54,824 nucleotides of DNA, taken from assembly GCA_022820125.1 (NCBI GenBank), contig JAJEGA010000093.1, forward strand, positions 1 through 54,824. The letters are read 5' to 3'. Below are positions 16,605 to 25,048 of this stretch, in pieces. The stretch is from Anaerolineae bacterium (GTDB lineage Bacteria > Chloroflexota > Anaerolineae > Aggregatilineales > Phototrophicaceae). The stretch's first letter is position 1, and each line of letters opens with the position of its first letter. The notes beneath the pieces were generated by a model. The model was not told where the DNA came from. It searched no databases and worked only from the letters and a program-made list of their open reading frames with translations. The position numbers and the translations under genes were made by a program.

Positions 16605-17708
16605 TCAAATGATGATTCTTCGCCGACGCACGATTACGCTTTCGACCAAGCCAATGCCGGCCATGGTGAAAAGAAGCGATGTGCCGCCGGAGCTGACGAA
16701 GGGCAGCGTCAAGCCAGTGACCGGCATCAAGTTCAGGTTCATGCCGATGGACACGGTGGTCTGGAAGAAGATCATCGCAGCCACGCCATAACAAATCATG
16801 CTCCCCAGTGGATCGCTCGCCTCGCGCGCGCCTTTCAGTATTCGCGCCAGCACCAGGACGAACATCGCCATCACCGCCAAGCCGCCGACCATGCCGAATT
16901 CATGCGCGATGACGCTGAAAATGAAGTCGGTATGGCGTACGCGCAAGAAGCGGCCCGTATTCTGTGGGCCGACGCCGTAGCCCTTGCCCAGGATGCCGCC
17001 GGAGCCGATGCTGATCCGCGCCTGATTGATATTGTAGGCTCCGTCGGGATCCAGATCAGGATTGATAAAGGTCTCTATACGCGCGCGCTGGTACGGTCTC
17101 ATTAGCGGGTAGATGATGGGAAGAGCCACCATCAGCGTGAGCAGGAAAAGGGCGATATGCCGCAGCCTTAAGCCAGCCGACCAGATGATCACCGCCCAGA
17201 TGAAGAGAAATACGAGGGTGGTGCCCAAGTCCGGTTGGAACAAGATCAGCGCAGCTGGCAATGCGATGTGCGCCATCGTGCGGAAAACGGTGGAAAGTTT
17301 GCCGAGTTCCAGATAGCGCTCGGCGATATATTGCGAGAGCGTGATAATCAGAATAATTTTGCCAATTTCGGAAGGCTGAATTCGAATGCCGATGTTCAGC
17401 CAGCGCCTGGCGCCGCCCGCCCCTTCGACGCCAAAGGCGAAAGTGATGGCGAGCAGCGCCACAATGCCCGCATACAGCCAAGGGCTCAAGCTGCCCAGCA
17501 AGCGATAATCAATGGCCGCCATGATAATCACGACGAAGAATCCAATTATCGCGAAGTTTCTCTGATCCGGCACGCGCCGGATGATGTCATCGTCAATGGC
17601 GTCCTGCGTCGCGCTCGCAATCATTAGAATGCCGAATGCGACCAATACCAGGGTGGCGGCAAAAAGTATGTAATCAAACCGACGCCAAATGCTGACGCTT
17701 TCAATCAT
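16605..17708 (-). CDS. rodA: Rod shape-determining protein RodA (SEDS glycosyltransferase)
   Basis: A 367-aa polytopic membrane protein that polymerises lipid II into glycan strands for side-wall growth, with PBP2 as partner. About ten hydrophobic helices are visible. SEDS hallmarks are R-R-W-L-N-I-G-I-R-I-Q-P-S-E-I-G-K (about 101-117), the D-L-G-T-T segment near 159-163, and the C-terminal G-L-T-L-P-F-V-S-S-G-G-T-S near 333-345. The preference for RodA over FtsW is based on its membership of the mre-mrd-min cluster and its length. It is the last gene of that cluster, 164 bases after minE, with its own likely promoter. Confidence 0.92.
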   Translation of the reverse strand: MIESVSIWRRFDYILFAATLVLVAFGILMIASATQDAIDDDIIRRVPDQRNFAIIGFFVVIIMAAIDYRLLGSLSPWLYAGIVALLAITFAFGVEGAGGARRWLNIGIRIQPSEIGKIILIITLSQYIAERYLELGKLSTVFRTMAHIALPAALILFQPDLGTTLVFLFIWAVIIWSAGLRLRHIALFLLTLMVALPIIYPLMRPYQRARIETFINPDLDPDGAYNINQARISIGSGGILGKGYGVGPQNTGRFLRVRHTDFIFSVIAHEFGMVGGLAVMAMFVLVLARILKGAREASDPLGSMICYGVAAMIFFQTTVSIGMNLNLMPVTGLTLPFVSSGGTSLLFTMAGIGLVESVIVRRRRIII

Positions 17709-17741
17709 GCGCTGCGCTTCTGGTTATTCCGTCACAGCCAC

Positions 17742-17771
17742 ATTATATGGAGAAGAGAATTGTCAAGGCAA
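17742..17771 (-). promoter_or_regulatory. Likely promoter for rodA
   Basis: On the minus strand TTGCCT (17766-17771), an 18-base spacer and a perfect TATAAT (17742-17747), about 34 bases before the rodA start. An overlapping TTGACA (17761-17766) has only 13 bases to the same -10 and is probably not used with it. Confidence 0.45.
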
Positions 17772-17872
17772 GATGAGATCTGGGCGCGTCGGGCTGCTTC
17801 TAGGCTCGGCGGCCCACAGAGGACGGGCGCGCTTGCGGATATGACAAAGGTTGTCGTTCCACCTTATCAGTT

Positions 17873-18340
17873 TCAGTCTGCTTTGGATTTGCTCTCCTCG
17901 GGCGGCTTGTCTTTTTCGCGCTCCTCCGCTTTCTCGTCCTTGGCCGCTTGCGGCTTTTGCTTCTCCGCTGGTTTGGCATCCGCTTCGTTTTCCTCGGCGT
18001 CGGCGCCGTTGTTCGCGGCTTTGGCTTGCGCCTCTTCGCCCGCCAGCGCAGGTTTCGCGCCCTCATTATGCGCCGAAGATGGCGTGTTAATGGCGACCGG
18101 AATTTCGGCGACCAGCTTGCTATGCGTTCGATCGCGCTGTTCGAGATCAATCTCCACCCGGTCTTTGTCGACGACGAGGTATTTGACGATTACAGCCAGG
18201 ATCTCGCGCTTCATCTCTTCCATGCGTTCGGGCGGCAGATTGATCCGATCATGCTGCAAAACGAAGCGCAATCTGTCCTTTGCTGTGGCGCCGCTGCCTT
18301 TTCGCGCCCGCCCGAACAAACGGCTCAGTAGATTGGTCAT
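17873..18340 (-). CDS. minE: Cell division topological specificity factor MinE, with long charged tail
   Basis: Drives MinD off the membrane and sets the Min pattern that keeps the Z-ring at midcell. Residues 1-85 match MinE: an amphipathic N-terminus M-T-N-L-L-S-R-L-F-G, then A-K-D-R-L-R-F-V-L-Q-H-D-R (20-32), the helix L-P-P-E-R-M-E-E-M-K-R-E-I-L (35-48) and the strand R-V-E-I-D-L-E (61-67). The protein is 155 aa rather than the usual 80-100, because residues 86-155 form an Ala/Glu/Lys-rich, probably disordered tail. ATG 18340 has AAAGGA seven bases upstream; earlier in-frame ATGs overlap the minD end without a ribosome binding site. Confidence 0.88.
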   Translation of the reverse strand: MTNLLSRLFGRARKGSGATAKDRLRFVLQHDRINLPPERMEEMKREILAVIVKYLVVDKDRVEIDLEQRDRTHSKLVAEIPVAINTPSSAHNEGAKPALAGEEAQAKAANNGADAEENEADAKPAEKQKPQAAKDEKAEEREKDKPPEESKSKAD

Positions 18341-18398
18341 GAGAGAATCCTTTGCTGGTTGTTCACCTTGTTCCTGCTGTCGGCCTGGTTGCGCCGCC

Positions 18399-19196
18399 TT
18401 ATCTGCCATTGAGGAGCCCGACGAGCCGCTGGAATATGCCGGGGCTGTCATCGAGTTTCATGAAGGGCACGTCTTCGCCAGCGACGCGTCTGGCGACATT
18501 GTTGAAAGCCAGGCCGGCTTTGGACTGCGTGTTGAGCGTGACTGGGATGCCGCTGTTGGAAGCGGAGAGCACCAGTTCGTCCTCGGGGATGATGCCGATG
18601 ATCGTCAAGCCGAGGATATCGTATACATCTTCGGAGGAGAGCATTTCGCCCTTCTTGACCAGGTCGGTCTTCAAGCGGTTGATGATCAGCCTTCCCGGAC
18701 CTTTGTCCGCCGCTTCAATCAAACCGATGATGCGATCGGCATCGCGCACAGACGATACCTCCGGATTGGTCACGATCAGCACCTCGTCCGCGGGCTCCAG
18801 CGCATTGCGAAAGCCGCGCTCGATGCCAGCTGGGGAATCAATCAAGACGTAATCAAAATCCTCGCGCAGTTCGTCGGTCAGTTTCACCATGTCATCGGGG
18901 CTGACGGCCATCTTGTCGCGCGTTTGCGCCGCCGGAATCAGGAAGAGGCGGTCGAATTTCTTGTGCTTGATCATCGCCTGCCGCAGTTTGCTCCTGCCCT
19001 CGACAATATCAACGAGGTCATAAACAATGCGGTTCTCCAAACCCATAATGACATCAAGATTGCGCAAGCCAATATCGGCGTCTATGACGACAACTTTCTT
19101 GCCTAGGCTCGCCAGGGAAATGCCAAGGTTGGCAGTGGCGGTCGTCTTGCCCACGCCGCCTTTCCCCGACGATATCGTTACTACTTTCCCCCCCAT
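18399..19196 (-). CDS. minD: Septum site-determining ATPase MinD
   Basis: A 265-aa membrane-associated ParA/MinD ATPase. The deviant Walker A, S-G-K-G-G-V-G-K-T-T, is at residues 9-18, with A-D-I-G-L-R-N-L-D (about 40-48) and D-S-P-A-G near 119. The C-terminus F-Q-R-L-V-G-L-L-N-G-R is an amphipathic membrane-targeting helix, as in other MinD proteins. It binds MinC to inhibit FtsZ and is stimulated by MinE. ATG 19196 has AAAGGA seven bases upstream. It lies between minC (18 bases upstream) and minE (58 bases downstream), the standard order. Confidence 0.95.
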   Translation of the reverse strand: MGGKVVTISSGKGGVGKTTATANLGISLASLGKKVVVIDADIGLRNLDVIMGLENRIVYDLVDIVEGRSKLRQAMIKHKKFDRLFLIPAAQTRDKMAVSPDDMVKLTDELREDFDYVLIDSPAGIERGFRNALEPADEVLIVTNPEVSSVRDADRIIGLIEAADKGPGRLIINRLKTDLVKKGEMLSSEDVYDILGLTIIGIIPEDELVLSASNSGIPVTLNTQSKAGLAFNNVARRVAGEDVPFMKLDDSPGIFQRLVGLLNGR

Positions 19197-19214
19197 GCGG
19201 CGTCCTTTCCCGGT

Positions 19215-19904
19215 CTAAGCTCGAGTTTCCACAACTATTTCATCGCCTCGCACCAGCGCCACTTCCGGCATGATTTTCTTGCGCCTGCCGGGCGGAGACC
19301 GGAATACGCATTCCGCGATGCGCAGCTGGCTGGGGCTCATATCCAGGGCGCAGACGATTGCGGTCGCATCGCCGCCGGCACCCGCATGGACGTAACCGCG
19401 CAGTTTCCCCCAGACGACGACATCGCCCAGCGCGATCACTTTGGCGCCCGGATTCACATCACCGAAAACAATGACGTGGCCCTCGCTGTGAATCGTGCGG
19501 CCCGAGCGCAGCGTGCGGCGGAAGAGCACGCCCGCCGTCCCCGTCTCCTCCGAGTTCACCGGGGCGGTCTCCCGCGCCATGGGTTCCGCCGCTTCGGGCG
19601 CCGCGCCATTGTCGGTCGGCACATCAAGCGACTCAGCCGACTTTTGCGTCGTGTTGCTTGCGCTCCGCACGAGCGACAGCGTCAAACCGCGGCGCTCCAG
19701 CAATGCCTTCAGCGAGCTGAGCTCATACTTCGGCACCGGTCGCTCTCCGAGCTCAACGGTAATGTTGGCGCCGGCGAAGAAATCCGCCTTTTCATCTATT
19801 CGCGAGGCAAGCTGATCAGTTACGGATTGCCAGCTTTCCGTTGGGCTGAGCGATATCAACAAGCCGTCGCTAAAGCCTTTGATGGCGATCAGTTCTTCAT
19901 GCAT
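19215..19904 (-). CDS. minC: Septum site-determining protein MinC
   Basis: A 229-aa FtsZ assembly inhibitor. An N-terminal domain (about 1-100) is separated from the C-terminal beta-helix by a linker rich in Ala, Pro and Glu (about 100-125). The C-terminal domain (about 128-210) shows the conserved L-R-S-G-R-T-I-H-S-E-G-H-V-I-V-F-G-D-V-N-P-G-A (131-153) followed by G-D-V-V-V-W-G-K-L-R-G-Y-V-H-A-G, which dimerises and binds MinD. It begins the min part of the cluster, 168 bases after the unknown membrane gene. Confidence 0.9.
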   Translation of the reverse strand: MHEELIAIKGFSDGLLISLSPTESWQSVTDQLASRIDEKADFFAGANITVELGERPVPKYELSSLKALLERRGLTLSLVRSASNTTQKSAESLDVPTDNGAAPEAAEPMARETAPVNSEETGTAGVLFRRTLRSGRTIHSEGHVIVFGDVNPGAKVIALGDVVVWGKLRGYVHAGAGGDATAIVCALDMSPSQLRIAECVFRSPPGRRKKIMPEVALVRGDEIVVETRA

Positions 19905-20072
19905 GTTGGGTCATATCCGCTGGGCGAATCGCGTCGCTGCCTGCGATACGTTTAATATACTCGTTTTTCGAATCCGCGCTTATGGCTTGGGCAAGCAAAA
20001 GGCGCATTTCTCTCTTGCATATCGCGCGAGCCAGCTTGCCTAACGCAGCCCGCCCAATGCGCAACCGCCTGC

Positions 20073-21170
20073 TCAGGTTCGCAGGATGTCAACGAGCAGC
20101 ATCGCCGGGAGCAAAAAGTAGCCTGCCGAAACAATATGAATCCAGCGGCCCGTTTCGTCCGCGAGCGACTTGTTCACCCATTGGCCAATTGTATTCACGG
20201 CATAGGTCATCCACATGACTTGGATGATAAATAGGGGGATAAGCAGAACCTCGCGATGGCTGCCGAGGTATGTTAAGCCGAAGCCAGTGTATGCGGCGTA
20301 TGCGATTAGGGTAACGGTGCCCAGCGGCGGATACCAGCGAGACAGGCGCGCCAGCCCGATAACGCCCAGGACGATGCCAAATATGCTGAATTGGGCGATC
20401 ACAAGCTGCCCCAATTCAATCCAGCGCGCGGCTTCCCGCCATCCCCAGATATCCAGCAGGGAAGGCGCCGGCAAGGCGTATGCCCGAATGAGCAGGGCGG
20501 CGCCAACCATTATCGCGGCGATTATGCCCAGCCAGTACCAGGCGGACAGCCGGGCATAAGACAGAAAGAGCGCAAGCAAGAGCGCGGGCGCCAGCAAAGT
20601 TGCCAGCGGGTCATTGATGACGCCGACGGCGAACAAAAACAGCAATCCAGTGCTGTGCCATGGTTTTGGATTCTGCGGCGGCTTAAGCCCCGGGCGCGGA
20701 TTGGTCAGCAAGATCATGTTGACCAGCAGAAAGAGCAGCCAGGCGGTGACCAAGACGGTGAGACGCAGGCTCTGCGCTGTGCCGATCTGGCTCCAGAATA
20801 TCACAAGGAAAATCGCGATCCCGGCTCCGATGCCAAGATCCCGGCGCCGCAGCAATCGAGATGCCGCCAACATCGCCAATCCGGCGGCGCCAACGGCGAT
20901 GACAATCGTCGCCGGCTGCGATGATCCGCCGCCTGTTTGTGACCAGAATACCGGGCAGAGCGCCAAGGTCAAGCCGCCCGCGATTGAGGCGACAAATCCC
21001 ATTTGACGCATGCCCGCTGTCACGCCAAAGATGGCGAGCGCCAAGCCCGATGCGCGCGCGACCGGCGTCTCGCCGATGAGCAGCATCAGCAGCCAGGCGA
21101 TCCCGGCTGTCAAGAAGGCGGGGAACCACTTACGAACCAGTTGGCGCTGTTCGATCGTGAGCGGGGGCAT
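20073..21170 (-). CDS. Unrecognised polytopic membrane protein inside the mre-min cluster
   Basis: 365 aa with roughly nine to eleven hydrophobic helices and short loops; I do not recognise the family. Short basic segments such as R-L-L-R-R-R-D (about 112-118) and a Pro-rich loop N-P-R-P-G-L-K-P-P-Q-N-P-K-P-W (about 152-166) are the only distinctive features. The ATG is one base after the mrdA stop (TAA-C-ATG), so it is almost certainly translated by coupling to PBP2. minC follows 168 bases downstream. Position suggests a role with PBP2/RodA in wall elongation, or a lipid-carrier or transport role; that is inference. The protein resembles no SEDS or MurJ signature. Confidence 0.65.
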   Translation of the reverse strand: MPPLTIEQRQLVRKWFPAFLTAGIAWLLMLLIGETPVARASGLALAIFGVTAGMRQMGFVASIAGGLTLALCPVFWSQTGGGSSQPATIVIAVGAAGLAMLAASRLLRRRDLGIGAGIAIFLVIFWSQIGTAQSLRLTVLVTAWLLFLLVNMILLTNPRPGLKPPQNPKPWHSTGLLFLFAVGVINDPLATLLAPALLLALFLSYARLSAWYWLGIIAAIMVGAALLIRAYALPAPSLLDIWGWREAARWIELGQLVIAQFSIFGIVLGVIGLARLSRWYPPLGTVTLIAYAAYTGFGLTYLGSHREVLLIPLFIIQVMWMTYAVNTIGQWVNKSLADETGRWIHIVSAGYFLLPAMLLVDILRT

Positions 21171-21171
21171 G

Positions 21172-23478
21172 TTAAGCCTCGCCGCGGGCGCTTGGCGCGT
21201 TCAAGGGCAGACCGTCCCGTTCAATCTTCAAGCGGTAATACTCTTCCATCGTCCGGCGCACAATCGGCAGCGCAACTTGCGACCCCTCCCCGCCGTTGTA
21301 GACGAAGGCGATGATGACAATTTCGGGATCATCGTAGGGCGCATAACCGCTATACCAGGCGTGCGCGGGCCACTGACCGGGCACACACAGATTCAGCGCC
21401 CAGGCGTTGTCATCGCAGTATTCGGCTGTGCCGGTCTTACCGGCCACTTCCACAAAGGGAAGCGCCGCGGGCTGCGCCGTCCCGCCCTCGCCGATGACCG
21501 CCTCACGCATGCCTTCGCGCACCAGGTCGAGGGTATCGGCGGAAACAAAGGGCGGGATATACGGGTTGTTCACGGTGCGAAATCTCACTTGCTGGCAGAC
21601 GGAACCGTTGAAACTGTAATTCAGCGGGATGTGTATGCGGTATGTATTCAAGTCTTCAATGCCCGGGTCCGGGTTCAAATCAACCGTGTTGCGATACCCT
21701 TGCGGGTCGCAGCGATACGGGTCATACCATCTGGAATTGGGCTCGCAGACGCAAGCCAGGCTGGATTCGCCCTTCATCAGCATATCTTCTAGCAGCAGCA
21801 GCGTCAGCTCATCGCCCGAAGCCGGCATCTCACGATTGATTGTCCTTAATACTTTTGGCTGGAATCCCTCAATGACCTGGCGCTCTTCATCAAGGAAATC
21901 GCGGATTATGGTCGGTTGATAAAGGACGCCGCCATTGATCGTCGCGGCGACAGAGGCTAACAACTGCAATGGCGTTACATTCACATATCCTTGACCAAAT
22001 GCCGCGTTATAGGTATCGCCGGTCGACCAGCTCTCGCCCTGATTGCGGCGCTTCCAGTCCGGGTCCGGCATTCGATTGGGATTCTCGAAGGGCAGTTCGA
22101 TGCCCAATTCGCTGCCGATGCCGAATGCGGTGCCATATCGGAAGAGATCGTCTATGCCCAGCCCGCCCGGGCGAATGGCCTGTGACGACAGGTTTGGGTT
22201 CCCGCCGCCAATTTGGTAGAAATATACATCACAGCTCCAAGCGATGCCGCGGATCATATCCACCCGGCCATGTCCGCTGCGCAGCCAGCAGACGAAGCGC
22301 TGAGCGGCCGCGCGGTCAAGCGGCGCGTAACGGTTCTCCACTAAAAGCTGACCCTCGTCAATCAGCAGCGTATCGGGGTCAATTACCTTTTCCTCCAATA
22401 CCGCGGCTGCCGTGATCACTTTCCAAACGGAGCCCGGCGGATACTGGCCCTTGATCGTTTTGTCCAATAGTGGAAAAAGCGGATCGGCGACGATCTCAAG
22501 AAAGTACTCGACATCTATCGCGCGGGCAAAGCGCGAATTGTCATAACTCGGGTAACTGACCAAAGCCAGCACCTCACCGGTATGCGGATCCATAGCGATG
22601 ACGACGCCCTGTTGCGAGACAGTGACGCCAGCCTCCGTGTTCAGCTGCTCCAGCTGATCGATTAGCGCTTGGCGGGCAAAGGCTTGCAGATCCGTATCAA
22701 TCGTCAACCGCACATTCTGGCCCGGCACAGGGTCAACTTGGTCAACGACTTTGATGACTTCGCCGGCGACATCGACCTCGCGGCGTACGGAGCCTCGCTG
22801 GCCCGCCAGACGCGCTTCAAGATAGCGCTCTATGCCTTCGTAGCCGATGCGGTCGAAGGCGGGGTTGTAGCCCAAGGCGCTCAATGCCACCGCTTCTTCC
22901 GCCGGGATTGGACCCATATAGCCGATGATATGCGTCGTCAAGGCGCCGGTTGGGTATTCCCGCACGGCGACTGGCTCCACATCGACCCCAGGCATGTATA
23001 TGCGCTCTTCCAGGATTTGCATCGCCACCAATTGCGGGACATCAAGCGCGATGCTGACCGGTCGGAAGGGCTCGATGCCTTCGCCTTCTTCGACCCGGTC
23101 TTCAATGCTGCGAACAAACTCGCTCGACTGCTCAGCGATTTCACGCGTCGGCGGGACGCCAACCAATGCGGACAAGCGGTTGTAAACTTCAAGCTCGTCT
23201 TCTTCATCGCTCGGCAACTGCGCCGGCACAATCGTGACATTGTAGGCGGGCACGTTGAAAGCCAGACGCCGGTCGTTGCGGTCGAAGATCGCGCCGCGCC
23301 GCGCTGCAATGGGCAGATCGTTGAAGCGATTCACATCCGCGAGATTCTCGAACTCGTCATGCCGTATCACTTGCAATTCATACATTCGGATGCCGAATAT
23401 CAGGAAAACGGCGAAGATAACCGCTTGGAAGAAGGTCAGGCGCCAGGTCTGAAAAGGGATAAGTTGGTTGGATTTCAT
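21172..23478 (-). CDS. mrdA: Penicillin-binding protein 2 (elongation transpeptidase) with Cys-rich insertion
   Basis: A 768-aa class B PBP that cross-links peptidoglycan in side-wall growth. It has an N-terminal membrane anchor (about 10-30), the R-G-A-I-F-D-R-N segment (about 60-67) of the dimerisation domain, then the transpeptidase motifs: S-V-W-K (SxxK, near 350), S-C-D (SxN-like, near 410) and K-T-G-T-A-E (near 680). It is about 140 residues longer than E. coli PBP2. The extra length includes an insertion at about 565-650, before the KTG box, with C-V-C, R-C-D and S-V-C cysteines, and two more Cys follow KTG. It overlaps mreD by four bases (ATGA) and is coupled to the next membrane gene. 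Confidence 0.92.
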   Translation of the reverse strand: MKSNQLIPFQTWRLTFFQAVIFAVFLIFGIRMYELQVIRHDEFENLADVNRFNDLPIAARRGAIFDRNDRRLAFNVPAYNVTIVPAQLPSDEEDELEVYNRLSALVGVPPTREIAEQSSEFVRSIEDRVEEGEGIEPFRPVSIALDVPQLVAMQILEERIYMPGVDVEPVAVREYPTGALTTHIIGYMGPIPAEEAVALSALGYNPAFDRIGYEGIERYLEARLAGQRGSVRREVDVAGEVIKVVDQVDPVPGQNVRLTIDTDLQAFARQALIDQLEQLNTEAGVTVSQQGVVIAMDPHTGEVLALVSYPSYDNSRFARAIDVEYFLEIVADPLFPLLDKTIKGQYPPGSVWKVITAAAVLEEKVIDPDTLLIDEGQLLVENRYAPLDRAAAQRFVCWLRSGHGRVDMIRGIAWSCDVYFYQIGGGNPNLSSQAIRPGGLGIDDLFRYGTAFGIGSELGIELPFENPNRMPDPDWKRRNQGESWSTGDTYNAAFGQGYVNVTPLQLLASVAATINGGVLYQPTIIRDFLDEERQVIEGFQPKVLRTINREMPASGDELTLLLLEDMLMKGESSLACVCEPNSRWYDPYRCDPQGYRNTVDLNPDPGIEDLNTYRIHIPLNYSFNGSVCQQVRFRTVNNPYIPPFVSADTLDLVREGMREAVIGEGGTAQPAALPFVEVAGKTGTAEYCDDNAWALNLCVPGQWPAHAWYSGYAPYDDPEIVIIAFVYNGGEGSQVALPIVRRTMEEYYRLKIERDGLPLNAPSARGEA

Positions 23479-24062
23479 TCGTTCGCGCTCAATTCCGTGC
23501 CCAGCGTCAAACTGTGAGGCGCAATCTGCAGCCCGCCTTCAAGCCGGCGCTGCGCCATGCGCGCTAAGGCATACAAAGGTAATACAGCGACCAGATTGTA
23601 GATCATCGTCGGCGCGAGCATAAGCCGAGCCAGCGAAGCGATATCGTAGGAATTGCCCAGCAGAATCAAGGCGGCGAGTGTGAAGGCGCTCATGAATAAT
23701 GTTGCCAGCGCCGTAATCGTCAACAGTATTAGAATGCGCAGGCGAAGCAACTGCTGCGCGACGCTGTTGACGACAAAGACGATCAGGACAAGCGCAGCTG
23801 ATGATGTTCCAATTGGCAGGATCGACTGCAAATCGAGCATGATGCCGCCAACGACCGCCCAGATGAAACCATCCGCCAGGCTGGACCGCATGGACCAACA
23901 AATCACCAGGAGCATGACCAGGCTCAGTTGACCGCGCGATTGATCCAGAACGGACGTAAAGTTGCTGAGCAGGGCGACGGCGAAGGCGATGAATTGCGGC
24001 AGAAAGCTGGCGGAAAGCGCCGCCGCCAATCCCAGCACGACCACCGACAAATAGCGTCCCAT
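23475..24062 (-). CDS. mreD: Rod shape-determining protein MreD
   Basis: A 195-aa inner-membrane protein with about five to six hydrophobic helices. It has the family's low sequence conservation; the D-G-F-I-W-A-V-V-G-G-I-M-L-D-L stretch (about 63-77) is the most MreD-like part. The position between mreC and mrdA decides the call. It links MreC and PBP2/RodA in the elongation complex. It starts one base after mreC ends and overlaps mrdA by four bases, so all three are tightly coupled. Confidence 0.85.
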   Translation of the reverse strand: MGRYLSVVVLGLAAALSASFLPQFIAFAVALLSNFTSVLDQSRGQLSLVMLLVICWSMRSSLADGFIWAVVGGIMLDLQSILPIGTSSAALVLIVFVVNSVAQQLLRLRILILLTITALATLFMSAFTLAALILLGNSYDIASLARLMLAPTMIYNLVAVLPLYALARMAQRRLEGGLQIAPHSLTLGTELSANE

Positions 24063-24063
24063 C

Positions 24064-24915
24064 TCAGTTTTCCGCCGTCTCTTCGAAAACCCTCAGGTCA
24101 ATCGGTTCAAAGCTGGTGATGACTAGCACCAGTTCCAGCGTGTCAAAGTCAAAAAGGCTGCGAACTTCCGCTTCTTGAAAAAGCTCAAACTCGAACTGGC
24201 GCACGCTGGTGACCTGCCCCACGACAATATCGGGCGGGAAATTGCCGCCCAGCCCCGAGGTGATAACCAGGTCGCCTTGCTCAATTGCCTCGTCCAGATC
24301 GACCATCGTCAATCGCAGCACGCCCGAGGCTTGGCCGACGATGCTTCCGTGCGCGCGCGTGGTTTGCAGGCGGGAGCTGACGGCGCTGTTCTCGTCGTTG
24401 ATCAGCTGTACCTGCGCCGCGTTGGCGCTGACGCGAATGATCCGGCCGACCAAGCCCAATTCAGTTGTGACCGGCATGCCAATCGCGACGCCGTCGCGCG
24501 TTCCCCGGTTGATGATGATGCTGCGCGCAATGCCGGTTTGTTCGATAGCGATGACGTCTGCCGGCAGGAAATCCTGGTCTTCCAAAGGCGCGGTATAGGC
24601 GAGCAGATCGCGCAGCCGCGCATAATCACTGGCGGCCTCGCGCAATTCGAGCGACTCAACCTGGCGCTGCGCGAGCTGCTCTTCCAGCGAGGCGATCCGT
24701 TCGCGCAGCCGTCCCAAATTGTTGAGCTCTTCAAAAACCGCATTGAGCGATAGCGATGCGCGATTGAATAGACCCGACAGCCCATTCAAAGGCGCGGCGA
24801 CAACGCCCTCCACCGGCGTCAATACACCGGAAAGACTTAGGAGAGCCAAACCGCCGCAAAGGCTGAGCACAAGCATCAATGCCAGTATCCGGCTGGGTTG
24901 ACGCAGACTTCGCAA
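24064..24915 (-). CDS. mreC: Rod shape-determining protein MreC
   Basis: A 283-aa bitopic periplasmic or extracytoplasmic scaffold. It has an N-terminal membrane helix (about 10-30), a coiled coil around 65-100 (L-R-E-R-I-A-S-L-E-E-Q-L-A-Q-R), then the beta-rich domain with I-I-N-R-G-T-R-D-G-V-A-I-G-M-P-V (about 134-149) and L-V-G-R-I-I-R-V near 155. These are standard MreC features and length. It activates PBP2 for elongation. It lies 133 bases downstream of mreB, with no clear separate promoter seen, and one base before mreD. Confidence 0.92.
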   Translation of the reverse strand: MRSLRQPSRILALMLVLSLCGGLALLSLSGVLTPVEGVVAAPLNGLSGLFNRASLSLNAVFEELNNLGRLRERIASLEEQLAQRQVESLELREAASDYARLRDLLAYTAPLEDQDFLPADVIAIEQTGIARSIIINRGTRDGVAIGMPVTTELGLVGRIIRVSANAAQVQLINDENSAVSSRLQTTRAHGSIVGQASGVLRLTMVDLDEAIEQGDLVITSGLGGNFPPDIVVGQVTSVRQFEFELFQEAEVRSLFDFDTLELVLVITSFEPIDLRVFEETAEN

Positions 24916-25048
24916 TTGACCGACCTCTCTCGCGCGCCGCCAACCCTAGTTTATCACAGATGGCGCAGGAGATTTCGCCGCTAATTGTGAGGGGGCAATA
25001 GACCGCGTTCTGGCGCTCGCCGGCGCCCGCATGCGCTTGAGAATCCGG

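Noticed and set aside
17742..17766. TTGACA with TATAAT before rodA
   Set aside because: Both hexamers are perfect but only 13 bases apart, too short for a normal sigma-70 promoter; TTGCCT at 18 bases is more likely.
17760..19106. 448-codon plus-strand open frame opposite minD and minE
   Set aside because: It runs antisense across two well-identified Min genes and has no protein-like motif.
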